The notes under the pieces were generated by a model that was not told the DNA's origin, made no database searches, and saw only the letters and a program-made list of their open reading frames with translations. Positions 30,282-42,889 of a DNA stretch of 64,000 nucleotides are shown here, piece after piece (position 1 is the stretch's first letter; each line of letters starts with the position of its first letter). The translations under genes and the position numbers were made by a program. Source of the stretch: Colocasia esculenta (lineage: Eukaryota > Streptophyta > Magnoliopsida > Alismatales > Araceae); NCBI GenBank assembly GCA_014218235.1, contig CM024755.1:166711941-166775940 (forward strand), read 5' to 3'.

Positions 30282-32309
30282 CCACTCGCGGCTCCAACAC
30301 CTATTCCTCCATCGGCCGACCAACCTTCCACCAGTTGCGGAACTCCTGCCGAGGACCTGCTTCTGGTTCAAGTTGACGACGACCCCGAACACGTCCTATA
30401 CATTGGCGCGTTACTAGCGAAAGCCGAGCAGCAACGGTACAGAACCTTCCTGCTAGCCAATTTGGACGTGTTCGCGTGGACTGACACCGAGCTGCCGGAC
30501 ATCCCTCCAGAAGTGATGGTGCATCGCCTCCGCTTGGACCCACGGGTCCCACCAGTTCAACAAAGGAGGCGACCCGTCAACCGAGAACGACAGACCGTGA
30601 CCCGAGATCATGTCGTCAAAAGCCGAGCTGTTGGGCTCCTCCGGGAAGCCCAGTACCCGAGGTGGATCTCCAACGTAGTCCTCGTATGCAAAACCACTGG
30701 AAAATGGCGCGTATGTGTGGATTACAAGGATCTCAACAAAGTGACGCCCAAGGATAACTTCCTACTGCCGTGCATCAATCAGCTGGTAGATGCTACGTCC
30801 AGGCATGAGCTTCTCAGCTTTTTGGATGCCTACTCTGGGTATCACCAGATCAGTATGCATCCCTCGGATCAAGACGCCACCACGTTCGTCACGGACTTGG
30901 GGTTTTCTTGCTTCACCAGGATGCCCTTTGGTCTGAAAAATGCGGGCGCGACATACCAACGACTGGTCAATAGGATGTTCGAGCAGCAGATCGGGCACAA
31001 CATGGAGGTCTACATCGACGACATGTTGGTCAAAATGCTTCCGAGCATTGAGCACATTTCCGACCTCAAGGAGACTTTTGCGACCCTGCGGAAGTTTAAC
31101 ATGAAGCTCAACCCAGCCAAGTGTGCGTTTGGTGTGCGCTCGGGTAAGTTCCTCGGCTTCCTCATTTCGAATAGAGGAATAGAGGCCAACCCAGAGAAGA
31201 TCCAAGCCATACTTGGGATGGGCAGTCCCAAGACAGTGCGTGACGTCCAACGCCTCACCGGACGTCTTGCTGCACTCAACTGGTTCATGTCCCGAGCAGC
31301 GGAAAGAAGCTTCAGCTTCTTCAAGTTGCTGCGAGGTCCCAAAGGTTCCTCACAGCAAGGGGGCCATGTATGGTGGACGGAGGAGTGTGAAGCCGCCTTC
31401 ACCGAGTTGAAGGCGTACTTGGCAGCCCCACCTATTCTCTCAAAGCCCGTACTCGGAGAACCACTGTTCGTGTACCTTTCGGTTACCGAACATTCTATCA
31501 GTGCGGTTTTCATCAGAGAAGAGGCAGCGACGCAGCATCCTATTTACTATGTTAGCAGGGTCCTTCAAGAAGCGGAAAGGAGGTACCCCCGAGCAGAGAA
31601 ACTCGCCCTTGCTCTGGTCACGGCTGCCCGGAAGCTCAGGCCCTATTTTCAGGCCCACTCAATCACGGTTTTCACTGACCAGCCGCTAAAATCTATCCTT
31701 CAGCGGCCAGAAGCTTCCGGCCGGCTCATTAAATGGGCCATCGAGCTAGGCGAATTCGACATCAGCTACCGTCCAAGGACGGCCATCAAAGCACAAGCAT
31801 TGGCGGACTTCGTCGCGGAATGTACTCTCCCTACCGAGCAGGATCCTCCGCTGGCCAACGGGCCCCCATGGGAGCTCTACGTCGATGGATCCTCGTGTGT
31901 CACAGGGAGCGGTGCTGGCTTGGTCCTCACCTCTCCGGAGGGTTTAGAGTTCCAATATGCCCTCCGGTTCTGCTTTGCGACCTCCAACAACGTTGCTGAA
32001 TACGAAGCGTTGCTGTCCAGAATCCGAATGGCTAGGCACCTTGGAGCCCTTCGACTTAGGGTCTTCAGCGACTTCCAATTGGTTGCCGGCCAGGTGAACG
32101 GACAGTTCGAAGCAAGGGAGCCACGCATGGCCCAGTACCTTCAACAGGTCAAGAGCCGAGCAGATGGCCTCCTTTACTTCGAAGTTATACACGTTTCGTG
32201 GGAGCAGAACGCGCGAGCCAATGCACTTGCTAAGTTGGCATCTTCAGGTGACATCGCCCCTTCTCGCTCCGTATTCATCAAAAACTCGCTGCTCCGAGCA
32301 CCAAAGTAG
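30282..32309 (+). pseudogene. RT-RNase H-RNase H of element D
   Basis: The frame is open for 675 codons after the TAA at 30279. RT motifs are VDYKDLNKVTPKDNFLLP, LLSFLDAYSGYHQI, MPFGLKNAGATYQR and VYIDDMLVK (catalytic DD near 31016), followed by CAFGVRSGKFLGFLIS. An RT-linked RNase H follows (FTDQPLKSILQRP, KAQALADFVAECT). Then comes a second RNase H-like domain, LYVDGSSCVTGSGAGLVL to SNNVAEYEALL. The catalytic residues appear present, so this is the best-preserved part of the element. It has no own start codon, because it is part of the Gag-Pol frame. Confidence 0.9.
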
Positions 32310-33584
32310 ATGTGGCAGCCGTTGGGTCCGACCCTCCAGTTCTGAACTAGACGGACCCTCTCATGGCCTATCTACTTCGAGGCGAGCTTCCCCCCTGAGC
32401 AGGGCGAAGCCCGAAAGATCAGATTGCGTTCTCAGCGCTTCACCCTCATTGAGGGCAAGCTTTACCGACGGTCCCTTTCAAAACCCCTCTTATGATGCCT
32501 CAGCCCTGAAGAGGCCCTTTCGGCTACCGAAGAGGTTCACGAGGGATTGTGCGGAAGCCACTTGGGGGGAAGAACGCTGGCACGCAACATTATTTGAGCA
32601 AGGTTCTGGTGGCCCTCTCTGCAAAAGGACTGTATGTCTTTTGTCAGAAGGTGTTCGGAATGTTAGAAGTTCGGTCAGCTCATCAAGCAGCCTGCCGAAC
32701 AACTTCATACCCTGTTCGAACCTCGACCTTTCGCCAGATGGGGCATCGACATCTTGGGTCCTTTTCCAGAAGCCCAAGGATGGAAGAAATTCCTGTTCGT
32801 CGCCATCGATTACTTCACCAAGTGGGTCGAGGCAGAACCTATTTCTACCATCACTGACCGAGCTGCATGGAAGTTCGTTTGGAAAAACATCCTCTGTCGC
32901 TTCGGCGTCCCAAAGGTGATTACTTCCGACAACGGGAAGCAGTTCGATAGCACCTTCTTCAAGCAGAAGTGCGCCGAGCTCGGCATCTACAACCACTTCA
33001 TCTCCGTGGCGCATCCTCAGGCAAACGGTCTGGTCGAAAACGCCAACCGAACGTTGCTGTACGAGATTCGCACGAGAGTTGAAGCTACCGGTAGTTCGTG
33101 GATTGATGAGCTCCCTAACGTGCTTTGGTGCCACTGAACAACAGCACGAGTGGCTACAGGTGAAACACCTTTTCACTTGACCTACAGCTCAGAAGCTGTT
33201 GTGCCTTTGGAAGTGGCTCTCCCCACTCTCCGAACAACTCATTTCGACAAAGCCGCCAACAACAGTGCTCTTCGGGAGAACCTAGACATGCTCGGCGAAT
33301 GCCAGGGCGACGCCAACATTTGTTTGGTCTCCTATCAGCAACGACTCGCACAATATTACAATGCTCGAGTTCGGGAAAGGCGCTTTTGTGAAGGCGATCT
33401 AGTCATGCACCGCTGCTCGGCATCGGACCCTCGAAGAGCGGTTGGCAAACTCACCCCCAAATGGGAAGGACCTTATCAGGTCACCCAAGCCCTTGGGAAA
33501 GGCGCCTATAAGCTCGTTACTCCTAGCGGCGAATCCGTGCCCAGGGCTTGGCATGTATCTAATCTCAAGGCTTATTATTTGTGA
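32310..33584 (+). pseudogene. integrase of element D
   Basis: The N-terminal zinc-binding part (HEGLCGSHLGG-like, 32530-32700) is scattered over frames. The core is intact from about 32750: GPFPEAQGWKKFLF, AIDYFTKWVEAEP (Asp 1), VPKVITSDNGKQF (Asp 2) and AHPQANGLVENANRT (Glu). TGA at 33135 breaks it in the normally Arg-Thr-Thr stretch. The C-terminal part (LVMHRCSASDPRRAVGKL, KWEGPYQVTQALGKGAY) ends SNLKAYYL at 33584. Not functional. Confidence 0.88.
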
Positions 33585-33931
33585 AAGCCTTTTTGGGCAT
33601 CCTACTTCTCTCCTACCTGTTCTTTTGGCCGGCTAGAGACGAAGTCCAAAACATCCTTATTTCAAGATCCTCAGCTCACAAGGATGTAGCGACATCTCCT
33701 AGTATGAAGTTGTTCCGCAAGCACCCCAGGCTGGAACGTCTTTAGTTCATAACAACCTGTGCGGTAATTGCGAACCCTTCTAAACGACCAACAAATTTCG
33801 ATTCGGACAGAACACGTGCAAGGGAAGGAGATAGAAAAAGTGAAGTCATCCATAAGGAAAAAGGATCTATTCAGATTCTTTACAAGCTCGCTCCGGCAAG
33901 AGCTACAAAAAAGAAGCAAGTGACAAGTACA

Positions 33932-36070
33932 TTAGGGGGCCTGCTCGGAGGGGCCGGCGTCATCGTCAGCGGAGGGCATCTGCCCAGAAAGGAACTGGGC
34001 GAAGTGTACTCCGTCCAGACGAGCATCATTTGTGCGGCGTCGACACTCCCTCACTGCAGCCTCAAAGGCTGCTCGAGCCCGCTCCGTTGTTGCTAGCCTC
34101 TGCCCGAGCTCCTTCCCGACATCAAGGCCCACCTTGTAGCAGCGGGCCCCGAATTGCTCCAAGTCTTCCTTGAAGCTCGGACCCGCCTTGTACTTGGCCA
34201 CCGCTCGCTCTTCTGCATCGGCCAAAACGCGAGCGATCACATCCTTTTCTGCCCGCACGACAGCTACATTGAGCTCGGAAGTCCGGAGCGCATTCTCGAG
34301 GTTACTCAGCTTACCTAGCAGCTCGGCTTCGCGAGCCTTGTTCTGTTGCACGAGGTCATTGCAGAAGGCAGATTCTACCTCCCACTGATGCCTCTGATTC
34401 TGTGCGCGTAAGGCAAGCTTCTTCAACATGACCATTGAGCTCGCGATTCCATCCACCAACGCCCCCACGTCGACATTGTCATCATCGTCGTGTTCGGCGA
34501 GGTGCCCTGGGCGCTAGGCCATACTGGAGTGCTCAGGGGTCTTCTCCAGGCTCAGGTCTTGACACCGCGCCATCCTATCCAGGTAGGATGCGGACGGACA
34601 CAGAGGCAGAAGCCTCGAAGCATCACTCCCAAGCCTTCCAAGCGTGACCTCCAGCATCGCCTGCGAGGGGAGCTCGGATGACTTCCCCTTCAGTACCACG
34701 GAGAGGGGTCTCCGGTCCTCCTCGGAATTGACAACCTCCTCGGCAACGGCGTCCGTTCGCTCGTCGGAAGCCTCCGCTCTCCTAGCGGTCTCAGCAGCAG
34801 CATCAGCAACCTTCTCGTGGTCCTCTGTCGCCAGAGCCATCTCCTCAGCCCCTCGCGCGGCTTCTCCAACCACGGTGGGGACCAAAGTGGTTGCCGATGT
34901 CTCCGCTGCTGCAACCATTTTGGTGGGAGGCAGGGGGGCCATGACAACTTCCTCTGGCGGAGCCGACGTCTCTTCGGTAGGAGTGGCCCCCACGGCTGAA
35001 ACTACAACCTCTTCGGCCCTGATGGTTACCGCAGCAGTCGCCTCTACGAGGACATCCCTCTCCGGCACCTCGATGCGTGGAGAGGTCCCCTCCCCCATGG
35101 CTGGGGTCTCTTCATTACCCTCGCTCCTTCGAGCAAAGGTCTCTGTAGCATTGCCAGCAGTATCTTGCTCGGCGCCTCCGGTGCTCGACGCCGCTATACG
35201 AGCAACTCCCTCTTCGCGGCCCTCGTCTGGGCCTGACGGCGCGGGCATTTTCTCCTGCTCCCCAACAGAGCTCTCTGACCTGTCGCTTAGCACGACGAGC
35301 CCGAGCTCAGTCGCCATTCTCTGGGCGACCTCGGGCCGGGCCGCGGAGGGCATCCGCGGTGCTTCCTATTCGGCCGTCCCAGCGGCCTTGCGCTTCTTGC
35401 ACAATAGAAACGGCGCCCCGTCGACCTCTTCCTCGGTCTCCTCCTCGCTCTACTGAGGGGCAGCGTGAACCAGCTTCTTCTTCTTCCGAGCTCAGAGCTG
35501 GTCTTCAGCCTCCACGCCCTCGTCGAGTAGCATCGACCTCTTCTTCATGGCGGCGGAAGGCCGGCTCCCTCCTTCGCCCTTCTCAAGCGAGGGTCGTGGC
35601 GCGTCTGCTGAAACCACCTTTATGGTGGCCTTCTTCTTCAAACGAATTTTTTCGGGCCCCTTCTCAGGGACCCGTGTGCTTTCCGGGCGCCCCTTGGCAG
35701 GTGAAGGCGCCACCAGTGCGGTCATTACCGAAGTACCAACCCTCACAGCAGAGGGGACCCAGACAACAGTGGCAACGTCGTCACCCTCATATACCATATG
35801 AGCCATGACGAGGATCTGTTCGGAGAAATTCTCGTTCGCCTCCTGGTCTCTCCCAGCCTCCAACTCCGTAGTGGCTGCAAAAAGAGGGAAGTGGTTAGAA
35901 CATAGTCACCGAACAGGCGTGCAACAAGACAAGCTTGAGCACTTACTCCATGGTTTGCTCAGACCATGCCGAACAAGGAACATGAGGAAAACACGAGGAA
36001 GAAGGCGACTAAGAGCTTGGGGGGCACGAAGGTCCTGAAAGCAGAAAACTCCAAATGATTTCGAAGGCAT
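33932..36070 (-). pseudogene. antisense gene of element D, coiled-coil protein with intron
   Basis: It runs against pol. The possible first exon is 35947-36070 (ATG at 36070, in-frame ATG at 35983). A 72-bp intron (35875-35946, GTAAGT...TTTTTGCAG on the minus strand, phase 1) leads to TTELEAGRDQEANENFSEQI. Then come a Lys-rich block, an Ala/Glu/Thr-rich region (34514-35353), and a coiled coil (33932-34468: REAELLGKLSNLENALRTSE, VRAEKDVIARVLADAEERA). Frame changes at about 35360-35490 and at 34470-34514 suggest decay or more introns. The conserved FPNKCF/GLRFP block of element C is missing. 33585-33931, between integrase and this stop, holds no gene. Confidence 0.6.
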
Positions 36071-36098
36071 GGCTTCTGCCTTCGACCCCCTCTCCTCC

Positions 36099-36107
36099 CT
36101 TATAAGG
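36099..36107 (-). promoter_or_regulatory. TATA-like box of antisense gene in D
   Basis: CTTATAAGG lies about 30 bp upstream of the possible ATG at 36070 and 116 bp from the in-frame ATG at 35983. The spacing makes the second ATG the likelier start. It corresponds in role to the TATA box at 17645 in element C. Confidence 0.45.
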
Positions 36108-36385
36108 AGGGGAGCAAAATTCGAAGCGGACCAGAAATGGCGGTTCCCCCCCGCTCCAAGTCGCTTCTCGGGTACATCGCTGGTGACCGTTCGAACGGAG
36201 CGCGCAACGTCTGTGGCTCAACACGACCCCCGCACTCATTATGAAAGCTCCGTGTTCGAGGGGAATCCCCAAACGGTGTCGCCATGTATCCGTTCGGATC
36301 TCCAAGGACGATACAACATTTAATGCAGATATGACGTCCAGGCAGGTCGCCGCTCTCAATTGCTCCGGTCCCCAAACCACTGGAG

Positions 36386-36399
36386 AGCGTGGGGGCAAG
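36386..36399 (+). other. polypurine tract of element D
   Basis: GAGCGTGGGGGCAAG ends directly at the 3' LTR start (36400). Confidence 0.75.
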
Positions 36400-37219
36400 T
36401 GTGGTGGCCATTTCTTGCCACCTAGGCCCATCATGGCCCGTCACGGCCCATCGAGGCTCTCCAGGCAAATGTGGCCCTTCCGCAGGGCGCCACATCTCCT
36501 CAAAGACCGTGCCAAGGACTCCAGGAAGCGACCGCAATGTCCAAGCACCACCGAGCTCCCTGGGGCACGTCTCCGGACGCCTCTCGTCTTGTTCGGTTCA
36601 GGCATGGCCTACCGAACAGACCCTGTTCGAAGCACGCTGTGGCACTATCTGCACAAGCTGTGCCTCCGGGCACCAGGCACCGAACAACGGGCTTAGTTAC
36701 TGAACAGCAGGTCTAGCCCACCGAGCAGGCTACCTGCTCGGTACCTTCCGCTCAGGAGAATCCAAGCAGCCCTTCACCCCCTCGCGGTGGTTATAACGGC
36801 TACACCGCACGCGCCCCACGATCAAGTGGTGCGTTAACTGTAGAACTCCTCAACGCGTAAGTCCCCGCTGAGGACACTAACAGGCGCGCCCTTTTCGGCG
36901 TTGTTAAGGGACGTTCCGTCCCACTTCCTCAACACCTTCGCCTATAAAAAGGCCTAGGTAACCTCCATGCAGGAGGACGCGGCCTTGAGCGCTCACACTC
37001 GCCCTCGCGCTACACACACAAGAACCCCCTTTTTTCTTCCAATTTCTGGAGTCTCTTCACTGACTTAGGCATCAGAGGGTTCTCCCCGGTTCTTCAACTA
37101 GGTCCCCCCTGATCCAGTTCTGGTCTTGCAGGCTTGCGTCCGCTACCGGCGACCGTCTTCCTCTCTCTCTCAAGTGTAGGCCCATTTGGCTCCGGTCCAA
37201 GCAGGAAAACGCCTCCACA
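36400..37219 (+). mobile_element. 3' LTR of element D
   Basis: Copy of the 5' LTR lacking 11 bp near 36450 and 12 bp near 36850. TATA at 36942-36950. Followed by the ATATT duplication. Confidence 0.95.
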
Positions 37220-37224
37220 ATATT

Positions 37225-40200
37225 TATGTCAACTTCTTAATGCATGTTAACAGTATTCTCTTATGCGATTGTTGTATCGTTATATATGCCTCTACGAGAA
37301 CAAAGTGATGATATTAGTGGCAACCTGGGCAAATGCTGTAGGGGAACATACATTAGTTTCAATGCAATTATTGTTCTATATAGTTCTGCGGGGGAGGTGT
37401 CTCCTGTTTAAAGAAACACTTGGCAGGAGGCAAAAGTGCAGGACATAGTGAAGTTATCGGTTGTCCGAGCGTACATATGATGTGAAGATTGCAATGACAC
37501 ATCATTTAAGATAGGTTAGGACAAAGAAGAGGATGTAGACACATGTTATAATAGAAGGTAACGAAGGAGGATCACAAGATAAACAAGAACTCCCATCCTA
37601 GGCTGCCGATATCTATGTGACAGATCGAGATCTACGTGAGAGCATGGCTGAGGCATGGGCCAGGAGTGACTTAGAAGCACCTGTTTGCGATGGAGTCTCA
37701 TCCTCACAACCTTCCGGATCGCAAGGGCTTCATCGCTATTTTACTGATCCTTCTCGCCACTCAACCTCTTCATTGTCCCAAAGGAAGGGTAACATAGGTC
37801 TAGATGTGCAGGACATCGACCTCTGCCTTTTAGAGAGAGCATGGAAAATAGACACAGATTGAAGACTCTTTGTAGAGTAAAGGGCCGAGATGATAGTTGG
37901 GCAGGGCTGTTGCCAAATTTTGGCATCATTCATGATTAGCTTTTAATATAGCAAATAGTCCATACTACAAGCTAATAGTGTAAAAGGTTTAGAATCTTAG
38001 AAAACATGTACAGCCTCCCACAGAAAAGGAGTTTGTTGGTGTTTACTTGGATGCAAAGGTTGAAGAATTGAAAACTTATATTGCCTCTTTCAAGAGAAAA
38101 TGGCAAAAGTATGGCATTATCCTTATGTGTGATGGATGGTCAGACACCACAAAAAGTAGTTTCAAAAACTTTCTTGTGTACTGCGATTAATAAGTCTTCT
38201 ATCACAAGTCTGTGGATGCTTCTGGCCATATCTATAGCCATTATTACATTTTGTAGCTAATGGAGCAGGTGATGAAGTCTATATTGCGTAGGTGGTGACA
38301 GATAATGGCTCAAACTATAAGAAGGCAGTGGAAGAATTGATGAAGGTACATCCTAAATTTTTTTGAACCCCATGTGCAATACATTGTGTGGACTTAATGT
38401 TGAAAGCAATTGGTCAACTTCACTAGGTAAATTTCATCAAAACCATTATTTCTAATGTTATGTGTAAATTTCTTACAACTTTAATGATAATGATAAAGTA
38501 ATGTTGTATGAATATGCAGGTTAAACAAGTTGTTGAGGCAGTACATAACATTACATGATACATCTACAATCATACCCTTGTGCTATGATAGATGTGAGAT
38601 TTTTGTGGTGATGAGATATTGAGGCCTACCATTACACACTTTGCAACAAATAATATTGCCTTGGATAGCCTATTGAAGCTAGAGATAAAATGAAGCAAAT
38701 GTTCAGAAGTGACCAGTACCTATCTTCCCATTTCGCTGCTTCTCGCGATGGCCAGGAAGTGGAGGGCTTGGTGAATAACTCCAAATTTTGATCGAGGGTC
38801 AGCAAGGTTTTGTAGATGATTAAGCCTCTTTATGAGGTCATGAGATTTGTTGATGATGATAGAATACCAACGATGGGGTTAGTGTATGCAAAATTGGAGG
38901 CTACTAAGAAATGTATATTTGCAGCATTATCCAAATATGCCCATATATTCATAGAGATTGTCGAATAGGTGGGATCGCCAAATGAGTAGAGACTTACATA
39001 TGGTACGTAAATAAGTATCAATCTATGTTTATACTTTTATGCAATTTTCATGTTCTGGTATTCATCATACTAATTTGCAGCATATTATCTTCATCCTAGA
39101 TTCCAACATGAGCATGATCTTGCTTATTGACATGATTTGTTAGGTGTTGTAACATCAGTTGTGGATAGAATGTCGCGAACTCATGAGAAAGCTGCAACCA
39201 CCCTTAATGAGTTACAAATTTCACCTATACTCTGTTGGTAATGTAAATAGCTAATCTAGAAAGGGGGGGGGGGTTGAATAGATTACCACCTTTTAAAGTA
39301 AGCTAACTAGCACAGTTGTCCAATGAAGTTCAGAGGATAGGTACGGTATGGTGGAGAATATTAGGTTCAAAACAAGTTAAATCAAAATAATTGGGAGATT
39401 CAGTTGCTTTCAACAGATTAGGTCTGTCTGTCGACAGATTGGGTCTGCCTGTCGATAGACAGCCCTAATCTGTTGACAGATTGGGTCTATCTGTCGACAG
39501 ATTTGGTCCCTTGAGTGTGTCACATGCCTTGAGTGTGTCATGACTTGCTTGATGTGAATTATGTTTTTCTTTCCTGAAGTTTGTTGGTACCTATAGTGAC
39601 CTTTTCAGAATTATAAAGTTATCATTTTTGGGTCAACAGCTTGAATAATTTATCAAGAATTCATTCTAACGAATTATAGTTTGATATCATCAAAACCAGA
39701 GACACAACATACTCTGCAATTTGAAGAATCTTTAGTGTGAAATATGACATTCATAGTATTACGTTGCCTTCTTCACTACAGTTAAAATATTTTCAAGAAG
39801 GAGTTGGTTCCTTTAGTGATGCTTCAACGATTACATCCCGACAAAAACGTGACCCAGGTATATACAATTTAGTTATGAAAGCTCAAGAATGTATAAGGAC
39901 AATATGTTGTAACTAATATTACTCGTCTTTCCTTGTGGCATGAGAGTGATGGCTTAGTTATGGGAGAAGTGCACTGACACTTTGAGATGTTGCAATTAAA
40001 ATTTTATCATAGACTTCATCTTTGGGTGGTTGTGAGAGGAATTGAAGTACGTTTGCTCTAATTCATACCAAGTTGAGGAGCCGAATGAGTCACAGAAGAT
40101 TAGATAGCTTGGTGTACTAGCCAGATTCTCTACAAGATGGATACAATAGATCTAGATCGATTGATTCAGCCTAGAGCACCCCCCCATCTCATCTCAGTCA

Positions 40201-41195
40201 ACATCGCCCCCTTCTTCTCGACCTAGAGGTCCCCCTCCTCGACCACCATCTCTCTCTAAGTCATCTTCTACACACCGTCGTAGTTCATCTTAGACTCAGG
40301 TGATAAATGTTAATATATAATACCTCATACATTTTATTTATTTATGTTGCTTCTAATGACATAATTTTCTCGTAGGCATCTGTTGGTTGGTCAATTGGTT
40401 CAAAACAACAAAGGAAGAAGGATACCTCATAGGGAGGACCACCGAAGAAATCTAGATGGACACCGAAGATTTTTTGTTCCAAGCAAAAGAAAAGTATGCA
40501 TCAACTAGATCCCCTTGATATTGCAAATGCCACCACAGTCAGAGACGGAGTACAGAAGATGACTCTTCAAATCCTTCTTCTCCATCTGGTATAACTGGCA
40601 GTGTGGTGATAGTGGTGGTGGTGGCAATGGTGGTGGTGGTGGGAGCATGCAGTTTATAGGTGAGAGTGAGTTCAACCATGCTACCCAGGATGACATGGAT
40701 CATGGTACTCCACAAATGTCACAGAGAAGGTGGAAAATAAATGACAAAGGACGGCACGTAGGGCCTGTAGACAGTAGTACCTATCACGATATTTTATCTG
40801 ATTTTGAGAGATTGAGCACATAGGAGGACACATCGTCTGAGGCCGATAGTGAGGGGTCATAGTTTCTTTTTAGGGCCGCACAGTTCGATCCATATACATA
40901 ACATCATGGGTATGGTGGCTATTTTGCCTCTGGATACCAATATGGGGATCATAGTTCGTACATGCAGGTTCCGATCATTCCATCACCAGGGCCTACAATA
41001 TTGCACCAAGGAACACACCAATATATAGAATATCATCGTATGTACAAAGAAGTGTATCAGAATTATATGTCTTACACTGATTATTTACACTTTGTGGAGA
41101 GCACATATAATGTGAGGTTGTTTGGGGATGGAAGCTATACCCCCTACTACGAGGGTTTTTTGGACATTCACGCTCAAAGTGATGAAGATGATTAG
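37225..41195 (+). pseudogene. degenerate hAT transposase gene (DUF659 type)
   Basis: Dispersed fragments appear in the expected order. First is a linker-like segment (37617-37862: SQPSGSQGLHRYFTDPS). Next is the DUF659/DDE region (38030-38400: VYLDAKVEELKTYIASFK, ILMCDGWSDTTKSSFKNFL, KSVDASGHI, VVTDNGSNYKKAVEELM, PCAIHCVDLMLKAIGQL). Then KPLYEVMRFVDDDRIPTMG (38820) and AAYYLHPRFQHEHD (39080). GSFSDASTITSRQKRDPG (39810) and the C-terminal dimerisation motif GCERN.STFALIHTKLRSRM (40030-40090) follow. A Tyr-rich tail ends at 41193-41195. Many stops and frameshifts make it a relic. An LTR-like insertion at about 39233-39770 separates two parts. Confidence 0.75.
39233..39770 (-). mobile_element. 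LTR-like fragment in hAT relic
   Basis: It starts TGTTGGTAATG and has a G-run (GGGGGGGGGGTTGAAT) near 39260, resembling inverted copia LTR ends. It contains repeats of the palindrome CTGTCGACAG with GATTGGGTCTG (39411-39506). The right boundary and duplication are not found, so the classification is tentative. Confidence 0.4.
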
Positions 41196-42889
41196 GTAAG
41201 GAAACTCATTTCTTGTTAAATGTTCATATTTATATGTTAAAGAACTTGATCTTAATTTCAAAATTTTCATGCAGATGGCTAGGAGAAGAGTTGGAGAAGA
41301 AGGTAGAATCATTCAAAAAAACATGTCACATTGGGTAACTTGACCATTTCATCTCCTTTATATGAATTAATATTTTACAAATGAATGAGAACATTGCATG
41401 GAATCATCCTTAACTATTATTATGTGACATGTGAACTATTTTCAATTATTTTTAAAAGTAGAAATGACACATTGAATTGTTCTTGTAGATGTAGAAGTTG
41501 AGGAGCAGTGAAGACGACGATATGAGAATTGCATTTGATTTGTAGGAAATGATGATTGCATCCTCATTATGTTTGTGTATGTGTAAGAGATGATTTTGGT
41601 ATGTTGGTATATGATGTTTGATGAACACTAGATGATCATGTTGGGTTGGCATGCATAGATAAATTGAGTTTCTTATATTTTCAACCTCTCTATCTGATGT
41701 TCTTATATTTTGAACATTTTCTTTTGAATTTTGATCATTTTTCTATATTGCTTTGGTCACAAATAAATAAAAAAAAACATCAAATAGGCTTCTTTCACAT
41801 CATATCTTAGCAGTACGGTACCATACCATACCGTGTCATAGAGAATATGGCACAGTCGATCCCCATGGTACGACAAATCTTGATTTGCATTCGGTACAGT
41901 ACCAGATTGGCACTATATTGCACCTAACCTCAACAGTTCAGTCAACCTAGTGGATTTATAGCCAACCTAGTGCTGACTGTGCCTATAAACCATATTGTGC
42001 TGGTGCGATATGACTAACAATGTCTAATCTCCTCAAATGCATTGTTTCCAACATCATCAGGTGTGGCAGCAAAAGTAAGATACCTTAAAATCGGATCATT
42101 GTCAATATTTCAAAATTGAACAAGAATCGAGAAAACCCACGGGGAGAACGATTATTCACCTTTGTGGGTTGCGAAACTCCTCAAAAGTGGGAGACGATCG
42201 AGAGAATGATCTCGGAGTCGTGAACCGTTTAAGTGTCTGCCCTCTAGACATATGCACACGAGCTCTAGTCGTAGACAGGTACTCCTCCACGACCTCCAGA
42301 CCGTCTTGATCTCAGCTCCACTATCCATAGAAAGAGAGAAAGAGCTAGGAGGGGCACACTTGGCTGGAGAGGAAGGAGGGGGAGGTGGCTGTGTTATGAC
42401 CTTGGAGCTTGGCCCAAGTCATGGCAAACATGCTATATTTATAGACTCTGACATTTTTCACAAAAGCTTAGTAAGTGTCTATAATTGTCAATCTACCTAA
42501 TATAACTAGAACTCTATTGTGTGTGATGCTCTAGACTCAAATGTCAGTTTGATTTTTAGCCCATTCAGTTAAGAACTCTTTCTTAACTTAATAAACATTA
42601 TTTATTATCTTATAATGAATTTAACAGACTTTCCGATCACGAGAAGTACTAAGCAACACTTTGTGATCCTAAAAGACATTGAGTATATGTAATCCACTAT
42701 GAGACCGTTCCATCCACAAATTCTGCACAATTATAAATTCTCATTCATATAATATCCTTCCACTTTTGGACCTAATAAAACCCTTATTTATTACTCAAAT
42801 CTGACATTATAGTGCCATTGTGTAGCCCTTTGAGTCTAAAATCTAATGCAATAAACGGCTCGTCAATCCGACATATATGGAGGGAGATA
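41196..42889. other. unassigned DNA
   Basis: AT-rich, with no reading frame carrying known motifs. Near 41815-41930 GGTACCATACCATACCG is a short repeat-like patch. 42130-42450 (CACGGGGAGAACGATTATTC; TATTTATAGACTC) resembles the untranslated part of an LTR, but I find no boundaries. Confidence 0.4.

Larger units (their letters stand above)
27196..37219 (+). mobile_element. Tat-lineage gypsy element D, complete with target duplication
   Basis: The element is 10,024 bp. Its LTRs are 843 bp (27196-28038) and 820 bp (36400-37219), TGTGGTGGCC...GCCTCCACA. The perfect 5-bp duplication ATATT lies at 27191-27195 and 37220-37224. The LTRs differ by two short indels (11 and 12 bp) and about 41 substitutions by my hand count (about 5%), mostly transitions. 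The order is PBS, gag, protease, RT, two RNase H domains, integrase, antisense gene, polypurine tract. All sense genes carry breaks, so it is not autonomous now. It is the same family as the deleted element B. Confidence 0.95.
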
